This document shows positions 28,980 to 37,635 of a DNA stretch of 64,000 nucleotides, in pieces (positions within the stretch are counted from its first letter, which is position 1; every line of letters begins with the position of its first letter). The position numbers were made by a program, and so were the translations under genes. The notes under the pieces are model-generated. The model saw only the letters and a program-made list of their open reading frames with translations. It was not told where the DNA came from and did no database searches. Source of the stretch: DASQDN01 sp963825845 (GTDB taxonomy: Bacteria > Acidobacteriota > Terriglobia > Bryobacterales > Bryobacteraceae); NCBI GenBank assembly GCA_963825845.1, contig CAWGVL010000029.1:124001-188000 (forward strand), read 5' to 3'.

Positions 28980-30407
28980 ATGGACCATATGCTTTACACT
29001 CCACGAGATAGCACTCTTACTTGCCGCATGAGCCGGAGGTCCCTGCTACAGTCGCTCAGCGGCGGCTTCGGGTCACTTGCACTTGCCAACATCCTCGCCC
29101 AGCCTCTGCTCGCTGGAGCTGCCGAGAATGCGCCGAAGACGCATTTTGAAGGCAAAGCGAAACGAGTCATCTTCCTTTTCCTGAATGGCGGGCCTTCACA
29201 CGTCGATACGTTTGACTACAAGCCGATGCTCCAGAAGTATAACGGCAAGGCTATGCCCACGGAGAATCCGAAAACCGAGCGAAAGACCGGCAATCTGCTT
29301 GGTTCACCGTTCGCTTTCCGACAGCGCGGCCAGAGCGGGATAGAAGTAAGTGACCTGTTTTCGCAATTCGGGGCCGAGATCGACGATGCTTGTGTCATCC
29401 GGTCGATGCATACAGACCGGCCGTTCCACGACGCAGGCTTCTTCCTGATGAGCACCGGGCATAATCTTGCCGGCCGTCCATCTATGGGCTCATGGATCAC
29501 TTATGGGCTCGGCGTCGAGAATCAGAATTTGCCTGGGTATTTAGTGCTTTGCCCGGGCCTTCCGACCGTTGGTCCGCAACTTTGGAGTTCAAGCTTCCTC
29601 CCTGGCGCATACCAGGGAACACACATCGTCAATAAGAACGAAGTGGACCCTGAAAAGCTGATTCCCAACCTCCGAAATGCCCAGGTTAGCAATTCCAGCC
29701 AGCGGCGTCAGATGGACCTTCTCGGGAAGATGAACAACTCGTTCACACACCGTGCCGGTTCTCATCCCGAACTAGATTCCGCAATTTCCACCATGGAAAC
29801 AGCCTTCCGCATGCAATCGGAGGCTATGGATGCCTTCGACATTCGGAAGGAATCGGAAGAAACGCGAAGTCGATACGGGGATAGCGACTTCGGTCGTGGA
29901 TGTCTGCTAGCCAGGCGCCTAGTGGAACGCGGAGTTCGCATGGTGCAAGTGTTTTTCGGACCGGGTCAACCCTGGGACAACCATGACGACATCATGGATC
30001 ACCAAAAACTCTGCTCACAGGCCGATCCGGCGATAGCTTCGTTGATCAAAGATTTACGAACGAGCGGGCTCCTGAAAGAAACATTGATCATCGTTGGTGG
30101 TGAGTTTGGCAGAACCCCCGCTGCCGAAGTCAGCGGCCTCGTCAAGGTTCAGAACGGACGCGACCACAATAGTTTAGGCTTCTCGACGGTGTTGATCGGC
30201 GGAGGCGTTCGAGGCGGCACGGCTTACGGAGCCACGGATGACTTCGGGTATCGAGCAGTCGAGAAACCAGTCCATGTCCATGACCTTCATGCGACGATTC
30301 TGCATTTGTTGGGATTTGATCATACTCGCCTGACATATCGCTATAGCGGTCGGGATTTCCGGCTTACGGACGTGAGTGGAGTCGTCGTGAAAGATATCAT
30401 CACATAG
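28980..30407 (+). CDS. DUF1501 family exported protein
   Basis: A 475-residue paralogue of the DUF1501 protein at 17436. The leader MSRRSLLQSLSGGFGSLALANIL (from about residue 17) is twin-arginine-like. Family segments are RVIFLFLNGGPSHVDTFDYKPML, PSMGSWITYGLGVENQNLPGYLVL, GGEFGRTPAAEVS, NGRDHNSLGFSTVLIGGGVRGG and DLHATILHLLGFDHTRLTYRYSGR. The DxxH-type metal residues of the alkaline-phosphatase fold are in these segments. It follows the DUF1549 gene by 3 bp in the same operon and should share its operator at 26249. It converges with the sulfatase-like gene, with only 3 bp between the stops. Confidence 0.88.
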   Translation: MDHMLYTPRDSTLTCRMSRRSLLQSLSGGFGSLALANILAQPLLAGAAENAPKTHFEGKAKRVIFLFLNGGPSHVDTFDYKPMLQKYNGKAMPTENPKTERKTGNLLGSPFAFRQRGQSGIEVSDLFSQFGAEIDDACVIRSMHTDRPFHDAGFFLMSTGHNLAGRPSMGSWITYGLGVENQNLPGYLVLCPGLPTVGPQLWSSSFLPGAYQGTHIVNKNEVDPEKLIPNLRNAQVSNSSQRRQMDLLGKMNNSFTHRAGSHPELDSAISTMETAFRMQSEAMDAFDIRKESEETRSRYGDSDFGRGCLLARRLVERGVRMVQVFFGPGQPWDNHDDIMDHQKLCSQADPAIASLIKDLRTSGLLKETLIIVGGEFGRTPAAEVSGLVKVQNGRDHNSLGFSTVLIGGGVRGGTAYGATDDFGYRAVEKPVHVHDLHATILHLLGFDHTRLTYRYSGRDFRLTDVSGVVVKDIIT

Positions 30408-30410
30408 AAA

Positions 30411-32507
30411 TTACTGTTGCTTCTTTTGAGATGTCGCAAGTGCTTCCTGGGCTGGACGAAAATCGGGTTGCGCTGTCAACGCTCGACGAAAGAAAGCGGC
30501 AGCCGCTTGGTTGTCGCCGCGAGCTCGAGAGACCAAACCTAGATTATAGTAAGCCCACGGAGACTTAGGATCCAGTCGTGTTGCTTCCCTAAGTTCGACT
30601 TCCGCTTCGGTTAGTTTCGAAGTCCGTAGATAGAGTCCGCCTAGCGCATTTCTCGCAGCCGCGTCCTGAGGACGGGCTTTGATGGCTGCTTGAAGGTGGT
30701 GCACGGCGTCGGTCAAACGCTGGTCGCGAGCATCCATCCAGGCTAGATTGTAGTGCGCCTCATAGTTTCCCTCATCGAGCTTGAGCAGTTGCTCGTATTG
30801 GGATTTGGCTTGAACGTACTCCTTGCGTTCTAACAGCAGCCGCGCTAGAAGTTCTCCAGCCGGAATTGTGATCGCCTTCCACTCGCGAGTACGATCGGCG
30901 GCTGCAGCCAGCGTCGCTTGTAACTCTTTGACAGCTCCATCGTTGTTTTTAAGTTGCACATAGCTATTCGCAAGATAGTAGTGCGCGGCGACGTTCGCAG
31001 GTAGGGCCTGCACGACCGTTGTAAGCTGCTGGACGGCTTCGCGGTGGTGTCCGGTCCTCTGTAGATTCAATGCAAACAGAATACGCGCGTCGGCCAGACG
31101 GCCATCACGCGCGAGCGCCTCCTGAAGCAGGCCATTCGCCTCGACGAGCCGATTCAGCCCGCTAAGAGTTACCGCGCGCCGATATGTCTCGTAATCTCCA
31201 ATCCGATCCTTTGGATCGGCGCCCGACTCGGGAGATCCCTTCGGTGCGGATGAGCCCGCAAGATATCCTAAGGATCGTAGGCGCGCCAGTACTTCGGGGC
31301 TTGGGTCCGTTGACTCTGATGGACTTGTCCCAGGTTGTCGCCGGATGACAGCGACACGATCGGCGTACGCCCGGGCAAGCGACGTTCTGTTGGTCATCCA
31401 CAGATTGTTTTGCTCTGCCGGGTCGTTTTGAAGATCGTAGAATTCCGGACGCGGCGCATGAATGTACTTGTAGCGACCCTTCCGCATGCCCCAGAGCGCA
31501 CTCGTGTTGAAGTGATCGCGACCGTAGAAACTCATCGCATATATCTCCTCAAGTGAGGCGGACTTTCCACTCCGAGCGAGCGGCGCGAGACTTTTACCTT
31601 GGAAGCTCGACGGAGCGGGAGTGTTGGAGATCTCCAGTATGGTCGGGGCGATGCCGAGGAGACTTACAGGTTCATCCGCGCGCGCGGCGAATCCAGTAGA
31701 ACCAACAGGCCAGTGAAAGATCAGCGGCACGGCCAACGTGCTTTGGTAAATGAAGAACCCATGCGAATTCTCGCTATGGTCGCCAAGTCCTTCTCCATGA
31801 TCGGACGTGAAAACAATCAGCGCTTTGTCATAAAGACCCTGCTTCCGCAAAAAAGCAAAGAATTGTCCAAGCAGTTCGTCCACGTAAGCGAGCTCCGCGG
31901 CATAACGTGGACCCGGAAATCGCTTTCGGACATGTTGCGGGAGATTCTCCGGTGTATGAAGATCGAATAAGTGCAGAAATAGGAAGAACGGCCCTGTGGA
32001 GTGTTTCTCGGTCCATTTGGTTGCCGCGGCGACCACGTCCGCGCCAAGTCTCTTCAAGTCCTCCGAATCAGCGTCTCGCTCCGCAGACGGTTGAAATGGA
32101 CTTTCGTAGTGATCAAACCCCTGATCCAGCCCGAATCGCCGATCTAAGACGAATCCGCCGACGAATGCGCCTGTGGCGTACCCGCGTTTTTTCAGGACTT
32201 CGGCAAGCGTTATCGCTGCCGGCGTGAGTACATGCCCGTTGTCACTAACACCGTTAGCGAAGGGCTGAGTGGACGTTAGCATTGATACATGCGAGGGCAA
32301 TGTTAACGGTACCTGTGCGTTGGCTTGTGTGAAGAGAGTACCGCCTTTGGCCAGACCGTCGATATTCGGTGTCGGACGACCTCGCGAACCGAAGACACCT
32401 ATATGGTCCGCTCGGAGAGTGTCAACAGAGATGAGGATGATTGGCGGAGAAGTTGGCGCCGCCGCGTATGAAAGAACCGCGGCGGCCGCAATAGAGAACA
32501 ACCGCAT
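30411..32507 (-). CDS. Sulfatase-like (alkaline phosphatase superfamily) protein with TPR domain
   Basis: A 698-residue exported protein. The signal peptide is MRLFSIAAAAVLSYAAA. Residues about 22-400 have the sulfatase/phosphatase fold: ILISVDTLRADHIG (metal site), QVPLTLPSHVSML at the nucleophile position, FTSDHGEGLGDHSENSHG (second metal site), and RKGRYKYIHAPRPEFYDLQNDPAEQNNL. The Cys/Ser of the sulfatase motif C-x-P-x-R is Thr here and the Arg is His (T-L-P-S-H), so formylglycine chemistry is not possible. A phosphatase, phosphodiesterase or transferase role is more likely. From about residue 440 there are six to seven tetratricopeptide repeats (AHYYLANSYVQLKNNDGAVKEL and so on). It is the last gene of the leftward cluster B operon, 18 bp after the TonB gene. 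Confidence 0.85.
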   Translation of the reverse strand: MRLFSIAAAAVLSYAAAPTSPPIILISVDTLRADHIGVFGSRGRPTPNIDGLAKGGTLFTQANAQVPLTLPSHVSMLTSTQPFANGVSDNGHVLTPAAITLAEVLKKRGYATGAFVGGFVLDRRFGLDQGFDHYESPFQPSAERDADSEDLKRLGADVVAAATKWTEKHSTGPFFLFLHLFDLHTPENLPQHVRKRFPGPRYAAELAYVDELLGQFFAFLRKQGLYDKALIVFTSDHGEGLGDHSENSHGFFIYQSTLAVPLIFHWPVGSTGFAARADEPVSLLGIAPTILEISNTPAPSSFQGKSLAPLARSGKSASLEEIYAMSFYGRDHFNTSALWGMRKGRYKYIHAPRPEFYDLQNDPAEQNNLWMTNRTSLARAYADRVAVIRRQPGTSPSESTDPSPEVLARLRSLGYLAGSSAPKGSPESGADPKDRIGDYETYRRAVTLSGLNRLVEANGLLQEALARDGRLADARILFALNLQRTGHHREAVQQLTTVVQALPANVAAHYYLANSYVQLKNNDGAVKELQATLAAAADRTREWKAITIPAGELLARLLLERKEYVQAKSQYEQLLKLDEGNYEAHYNLAWMDARDQRLTDAVHHLQAAIKARPQDAAARNALGGLYLRTSKLTEAEVELREATRLDPKSPWAYYNLGLVSRARGDNQAAAAFFRRALTAQPDFRPAQEALATSQKKQQ

Positions 32508-32525
32508 GCAATCAGAGTATCGCTA

Positions 32526-35500
32526 CTACCAATGCATCTTCAGCGCTAACTGAATGTCGCGGGCCGCGAACGTGCTAGTGATCTGTCCCAACAATGCGCG
32601 ATTACCCAATGTGTTGTTGGGAATGCCGAAGTTTGTGTGATTGAACGCATTGAAGAACTCAGCCCGGAATTCCATTCCGAGCCGCTCTTTAAATTGGAAG
32701 TCTTTCGACAAGTTCAAATCAACATTCTGGAATGCGGGACCATACAAAGCGTTTCTGCCCAGGTTTCCCAACGTTCCGGATTTCGGAATCACGAACGCAT
32801 TAGGATCGAACCAGTGTTCTCGCGTTTGGTTGAATCCGTCCGGCACGGGACTAGAAATTACATCGGCGCGCTCGGTAGAAGATGCTATCGAATTACCGGT
32901 ATTGCCGGTATCTAATCCGGAAAGGATGTGATACGGCTGACCAGCTCGAAGATTCACAATGCCGGCAATCTGCCAGCCTCCGAGAATTGTGTCGGCAAAG
33001 CGGTTGATGTTATTCGCCATCGCGCGACCTCGGCCAAATGGCAGTTGCCAGACAAAGGATGTGACGTTAACGATCGGGATATGGAACGTCGCCGGGCCGT
33101 AGCTATAGCGGAGGTTGTACGTATAGCTGACCTGTGCCGAATTCGGATCGCTGTCGTAATCGAGCGTTCTCGACCAGGTAAACGAATTTCGAAATGTCAG
33201 TCCGCCCGAGAACCGGCGCTCCAGCTTGACTTGCAAAGAGTGGTAGTTGGAGTTGCCAATCTGCTTGATGATGAATGGATTGGTCCCCGCATTTGGCCAC
33301 GGTCGGCGCGAATTGATATCACCGGCTGGTCCCACCGGCGCTTGGTTCAACTGGACGTTGGTGGAGAGTTTACGACCGCCGGATCCAACGTAGTCCACCG
33401 CGAGAAGCAGGTTGGCAGGCAACAATTGCTCTATGCCGAAATTCCAATTCATCGCGTACGGGTCGCGGCGGTAACGGTCAAGCGGGCTTCCAAACTGCGC
33501 ACGGCTCGGCACAAACGGCGCATAAGGCCCGTCCAAAGTGATCGCCGGGTTTGCGGGACCGACACCATTCAGATTTTGACCCGTGACTGCACGAGACACG
33601 GCGAACGGATAAGCGAACCCACGAGCGTTGTTGTTTTGGATCAGGTTCGTATTGTAATCGTAAAAGAGCCCGAAACCCGTCCGAATAGATGTATTCTTGA
33701 ACGGGGAATAGGCCATAGCAAATCGTGGGGCGAAGTTGTTTCGATCGGGTTCAAGCAATCCCGGAGACGCATTCGCAGGCGCGTTGGTGATCGGGTTTGT
33801 TTCGCCCCAGATATACGCGAAGGTAAAGTCGCTAGCCGAAGGCTGTGTCCTCGCCAGATCCACGTCCATTGCAGATACCTGGTTGCCGCGAGGTGGCGTC
33901 GCATAGACGTATTGGAGGCCGAGGGTTAGTGTCAGTTGGCGCGTTGCTTTCCAAGTATCACCAATAAATCCGACGTAAATGTTGCCATGAGTCGTCTTCG
34001 GCACACCAAATCCGTAGTTCGTTTGTGTGGGATAGCCGAGATAAAAACTTGCGAGCGCTTCGCCAGTGCCGGTAAGACCTGGCAGACCGGTCGTCAGCGG
34101 GGAATACTGCAAGTTCGATGTGCCTTGAACGCCCACGTGATGGCGCCAGTAAAGCAGGTTGAAACCCATGTTGAAGGTGTGGTTGCCAGCAACCTTTTTA
34201 AGGCTGTTGTTGAATTGGAAGGAATCATCAGGATTCGCCAGATCGTAAAACACATACGACGCTGTCGTATACCGTGATCCAGTCAAAACCTGGCTTGAAG
34301 GCAGGAACCCCAAAGGCACCTCGGGAGCAAAATTGTCGCCCACTGCGTCGTGAAAGTCCTGGCCCAAAGGCTCATTCCCGAATGGAATCGTGGCCCGGTT
34401 ATAACCGCCCGCGAACTCATACAGCAAAGTGGGGCTGAAGATAAAAGCATAGTTGATCGCAACGTTAGCGCCCGTGTTGCTGTTATAGGAGACGTTCGCC
34501 GGCAACCCTGTGGGCTGGCGCCGGCTCGCATCATACATGGACACGCGGCCGAACAAACGCTGACGGTCGGAAATGTTCTGATCGATGCGAACACCCCACT
34601 GGTCCTGATCGAGACGTGTGCTTTGCGCCAGGATGAGGTTCTGCGCGCCCACGGCATTCGCACGAGGGTAAATGTAGTCGAGCCAACTTTGGGCAACAGA
34701 GTGAATTTGCGGAACCTGATTGTTCGGAAAGGGATCGCGTACCCCGCTGGGACATTGCGGCGTGACCCGTGCCGAATTAATATCGTAGATTTGACCCTGC
34801 CGGACATCCCGCCCTAGGCAGTCGGTCCCAATCACTGGTCCTAATAACTCGGAGAAGTCACCTCGACGCACAGCGTCGCTAGGTACAGTCGCACGCGTCG
34901 CCGCAGACCTCCGAAAGCGGGTGCCCTCGTAATATCCAGAGACGTACGTCCCTGTCTTGCGCCCGTCGAAGAGCTTCGGTATGTATAATGGCCCTCCCAG
35001 GAAAAACCCGAACTGATTCTGCCGGAAAGGCAATTTCCCAGTACCCGATAGATTATTGATAAACCCATTTGCGGAGAGCTTATCGTTGCGGAGAAATTCC
35101 CACAGCGATCCGTGAAATTGGTTTGTGCCCGAGCGTGTGACGAGATTAACGTTTGCTCCGGCTGCCAGTGAAGCGCTGGCATCGGATTGGTGCGACGATA
35201 TCTTGAACTCTTCCAAGGCGTCCGGTGGTGGCGCCGTCGCGAATGAGTTCGTAAAGCGCATGTTGTTTTCCACGCCATCGAGCGTGAAGTTATTCATCAT
35301 GTGCCGCATGCCGTTCACGGCGGGGCTGAAGCCACCCGTAATGCCGAAGGACTGCTGCTGCCCGACCGCCGCGGGCGACGCGCCAGGAGCCAGGAGAATC
35401 AACTGCGAAAAGTTTCGGCCGCTTAAAGGGATCTCGACAATTTCCTGCTGCTGAATCACTGTGCCGATCGTGGCGTCCGTCTGATTCACCGCAACCGCTT

Positions 35501-35867
35501 CAGCGGTGACCTGAACCTGTTCCGCGACTTGGCCGAGCTGCATTCGAACCTCGAAAGTCCGGGATTCCGCCACCTGCAATCGGAATTCAGGAACTACATA
35601 GGTTTGGAAACCGGGCGCCGTCACCTTCAACGTGTAGCGAGCGGGCGGCACCGTAGGGATAACAAAGGTTCCAGCCGACGTGCTGGTACCTTCGCGAGTA
35701 CCCTGGGCATCAAGATTCTGAAGTACGATCTTCGCGTCTACTACAAGATTGCCTGTGGGATCGTAGACGGTACCATTGATTTGTCCGAAATTCGTCTGCC
35801 CCCAGATCAAGCTTGGCGCTGCAAGGCAAATCACGATTCGCAATGCTGCCGAGTATAAGCGATTCAC
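32526..35867 (-). CDS. TonB-dependent receptor, Oar-like (cluster B, leftward)
   Basis: About 1113 residues. The frame opens upstream at 35918, but the GTG at 35867 has GGGGAGG 7 bases before it and starts a proper signal peptide (NRLYSAALRIVICLAAPSLIWGQ). A CarboxypepD_reg domain lies at about residues 25-105 (INGTVYDPTGNLVVDAKIVLQ, SAGTFVIPTVPPARYTLKV). The plug has IVEIPLSGRNFSQLILLAPG, and the barrel ends DIQLALKMHW with a terminal aromatic residue. It is followed by the sulfatase-like TPR gene and preceded by the SSS symporter, so import across both membranes is encoded side by side. A possible FadR-type site lies just upstream. Confidence 0.92.
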   Translation of the reverse strand: MNRLYSAALRIVICLAAPSLIWGQTNFGQINGTVYDPTGNLVVDAKIVLQNLDAQGTREGTSTSAGTFVIPTVPPARYTLKVTAPGFQTYVVPEFRLQVAESRTFEVRMQLGQVAEQVQVTAEAVAVNQTDATIGTVIQQQEIVEIPLSGRNFSQLILLAPGASPAAVGQQQSFGITGGFSPAVNGMRHMMNNFTLDGVENNMRFTNSFATAPPPDALEEFKISSHQSDASASLAAGANVNLVTRSGTNQFHGSLWEFLRNDKLSANGFINNLSGTGKLPFRQNQFGFFLGGPLYIPKLFDGRKTGTYVSGYYEGTRFRRSAATRATVPSDAVRRGDFSELLGPVIGTDCLGRDVRQGQIYDINSARVTPQCPSGVRDPFPNNQVPQIHSVAQSWLDYIYPRANAVGAQNLILAQSTRLDQDQWGVRIDQNISDRQRLFGRVSMYDASRRQPTGLPANVSYNSNTGANVAINYAFIFSPTLLYEFAGGYNRATIPFGNEPLGQDFHDAVGDNFAPEVPLGFLPSSQVLTGSRYTTASYVFYDLANPDDSFQFNNSLKKVAGNHTFNMGFNLLYWRHHVGVQGTSNLQYSPLTTGLPGLTGTGEALASFYLGYPTQTNYGFGVPKTTHGNIYVGFIGDTWKATRQLTLTLGLQYVYATPPRGNQVSAMDVDLARTQPSASDFTFAYIWGETNPITNAPANASPGLLEPDRNNFAPRFAMAYSPFKNTSIRTGFGLFYDYNTNLIQNNNARGFAYPFAVSRAVTGQNLNGVGPANPAITLDGPYAPFVPSRAQFGSPLDRYRRDPYAMNWNFGIEQLLPANLLLAVDYVGSGGRKLSTNVQLNQAPVGPAGDINSRRPWPNAGTNPFIIKQIGNSNYHSLQVKLERRFSGGLTFRNSFTWSRTLDYDSDPNSAQVSYTYNLRYSYGPATFHIPIVNVTSFVWQLPFGRGRAMANNINRFADTILGGWQIAGIVNLRAGQPYHILSGLDTGNTGNSIASSTERADVISSPVPDGFNQTREHWFDPNAFVIPKSGTLGNLGRNALYGPAFQNVDLNLSKDFQFKERLGMEFRAEFFNAFNHTNFGIPNNTLGNRALLGQITSTFAARDIQLALKMHW

Positions 35868-35902
35868 GACAAAACCTCCCCTAAAGTCCGGATAGGACGA
35901 GC

Positions 35903-35914
35903 GGTCATACCAGG
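35903..35914 (-). promoter_or_regulatory. Possible third FadR-type operator upstream of the leftward TonB gene
   Basis: The minus strand reads CCTGGTATGACC here, which fits TGGTnnGACC like the two strong sites (9 of 11 core bases), but the last half is G rather than A. It lies 36 bp before the GTG of the TonB gene. It overlaps the annotated end of the symporter frame, although the symporter may really end at 35970, in which case the site is intergenic. Confidence 0.35.
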
Positions 35915-37413
35915 CCATACCAACAAAGTATGCAAAAGCGTAACACGAGTCCGACGGAGGAGCAAGAACTTAAGTATGGTGAGACTCGAGTGCCACGAGC
36001 TTTTCTCCGACCTGTTGTCGCATAGCTGGCCGCGAGCATCAGAGGAACATTCACACAAAGCCCCAGAAAGCCGGCATGCATATTGCCGGGAGGTTCTACC
36101 CAACGAAAGATAAACACCAGGGCCGTAACGAATCCAGCAACCAGGCCAGCCGTGACGCCCTTAGACGTGATGCGTTGGCTGTAGAACGACGCCGCGACGC
36201 CCGGGAACATCTGCGCCGTTAATGCATAAGCCATAAGGATGATGTAGACGATCAGCGCAGGCTGGAGTAGCGCCAGCCCGTACGCCGCTCCGATGACCAC
36301 GAAGACCAGTGTCTGGATCAGGCGCTTCAAACGGCGATCAGTAAGGTGCATTCGCGGCTGAACCAAATCGTTGCCGATAGTTGCCGCGGCCGCAAGAGCG
36401 CACGCTGCTCCTGTAACCATACTGGCGGATAATGCGCCGGCGCAGAACAAAGCGACCAGCCATAGCGGAGCTACCTGCTTGATCATCTCAACCATCACGG
36501 TATCGGGTTTGACATTGTTCAGCACCAAGATGCCCGCGAATCCAACGAGCGTGAACGACAACGCTATCAGGTTATAAATCGGAACGAAGATGGCCTGCTG
36601 TCGAATAATTTTCGGCTCGCGCGCGCTAAAGAAATTTGCAAACAAGTGAGGCCACATATAGAACGCGACGAGGCTGTTGATCAACGATGTCGTCTGAAAC
36701 TGAAAATTCACGAAGCCTTTCGGCCCGGGGAACATCAAGTGCGCTGGTGAGCGTCTGGCAATCTGATGAAACATGGCAGACATGCTGCCAAAAAAATGCG
36801 TGACCACATGATGGACAATAAAAAGCCCGATGACGGCCATGAAGATTCCCTTCATCACCGCCACCCACCCTATCGCCCGAAGCCCGCCGGAGTATACGTA
36901 AACAGCAACGACGCTGAACGCCAGCAGGGCCCCGAGCCAGAACGGGATACGGCCGTCAGTAGTGACGTTGAAGACGTATCCCCCACCCATGATTTGCACA
37001 CAGATGTATGGCACCAAGGCTGTTATGCCGACGATGGCCGCAACAGTACGGAGCAACGGCGACTGGTACCTGTCGCCGAGAAACTGCGCTTGCGTCAGAT
37101 ATCCTGACTCCTTTCCAGCGGACCAAATCTTCGGTCCCAGCCAGAAGGCAACAAAAGAGAGATAAACGCCAACGTTTGAAAAGATTGATACGCCATGTTC
37201 ATACGCCCATCCGGGCTGGCCGAGAAATGCGACGGAGCTATAAATCTCTCCAATACTGACGAAGAACACGAGTAGAAAACCCAGGTTTCGGCCGCCCACG
37301 ACGTGATCCGCAGTCGTATGGACGCGTCCCCGGCCCGCGCGCAATCCCACGATGAGCGTCAGAATTAAGAAACCGAGTACAACCGCTGGAATAATCGTCC
37401 AATGGTTCAGCAT
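35905..37413 (-). CDS. Sodium:solute symporter (SSS family)
   Basis: About 502 residues from the ATG at 37413; the frame opens at 37509, but the first 32 residues lack family likeness. It has about 13 membrane helices. SSS features include the N-terminal LNHWTIIPAVVLGFLILTLIVGL, DHVVGGRNLGFLLVFF, GLRAIGWVAVMKGIFMAVIGLF and ALFCAGALSASMVTGAACALAAAATIGNDL. It overlaps the DUF3311 gene end, so the two are translationally linked, as is common for SSS transporters. The last residues (RKARGTRVSPYLSS...) look out of frame: the next frame gives VGEKLVALESHHT and a TAA at 35970, so a small indel near 35995 is possible. Likely substrate is the sugar acid handled by the neighbouring dehydratases. Confidence 0.88.
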   Translation of the reverse strand: MLNHWTIIPAVVLGFLILTLIVGLRAGRGRVHTTADHVVGGRNLGFLLVFFVSIGEIYSSVAFLGQPGWAYEHGVSIFSNVGVYLSFVAFWLGPKIWSAGKESGYLTQAQFLGDRYQSPLLRTVAAIVGITALVPYICVQIMGGGYVFNVTTDGRIPFWLGALLAFSVVAVYVYSGGLRAIGWVAVMKGIFMAVIGLFIVHHVVTHFFGSMSAMFHQIARRSPAHLMFPGPKGFVNFQFQTTSLINSLVAFYMWPHLFANFFSAREPKIIRQQAIFVPIYNLIALSFTLVGFAGILVLNNVKPDTVMVEMIKQVAPLWLVALFCAGALSASMVTGAACALAAAATIGNDLVQPRMHLTDRRLKRLIQTLVFVVIGAAYGLALLQPALIVYIILMAYALTAQMFPGVAASFYSQRITSKGVTAGLVAGFVTALVFIFRWVEPPGNMHAGFLGLCVNVPLMLAASYATTGRRKARGTRVSPYLSSCSSVGLVLRFCILCWYGLV

Positions 37414-37414
37414 G

Positions 37415-37612
37415 TCAGTCGAGCCAGTAATAGGCCACCGCCAGCAAAGCCGCAACACCAAGATCAAGCGATACCATCCAGAACAGATAAAACGGCAGGC
37501 CGAATACAAAGGGCTCTATCCTGTTCGCGAAGGCTACAGCGGGCCATAGCGACAAGGCGAACAACACCGTAGCGAGGACGACCACAACTTTGCTTCGATT
37601 TGTTTTGCTCAC
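37415..37612 (-). CDS. DUF3311-type small membrane protein, SSS symporter partner
   Basis: About 65 residues from the GTG at 37612; an upstream ATG at 37663 lies inside the preceding dehydratase gene. Two membrane helices are visible (VVVVLATVLFALSLWPAVAF and LPFYLFWMVSLDLGVAALLAVAYYWLD). The linker NRIEPFVFGLPFYLFW is the DUF3311 signature. These proteins are usually encoded directly before SSS symporters, as here, and the stop overlaps the symporter ATG. Presumed accessory subunit; mechanism unknown. Confidence 0.72.
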   Translation of the reverse strand: MSKTNRSKVVVVLATVLFALSLWPAVAFANRIEPFVFGLPFYLFWMVSLDLGVAALLAVAYYWLD

Positions 37613-37635
37613 GTTGCCGGCTGTTCCCTGCCGGA

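Noticed and set aside
32928..33929. 333-codon plus-strand reading frame
   Set aside because: It lies antisense within the TonB receptor gene; it is rich in Arg and Val and has no domain.
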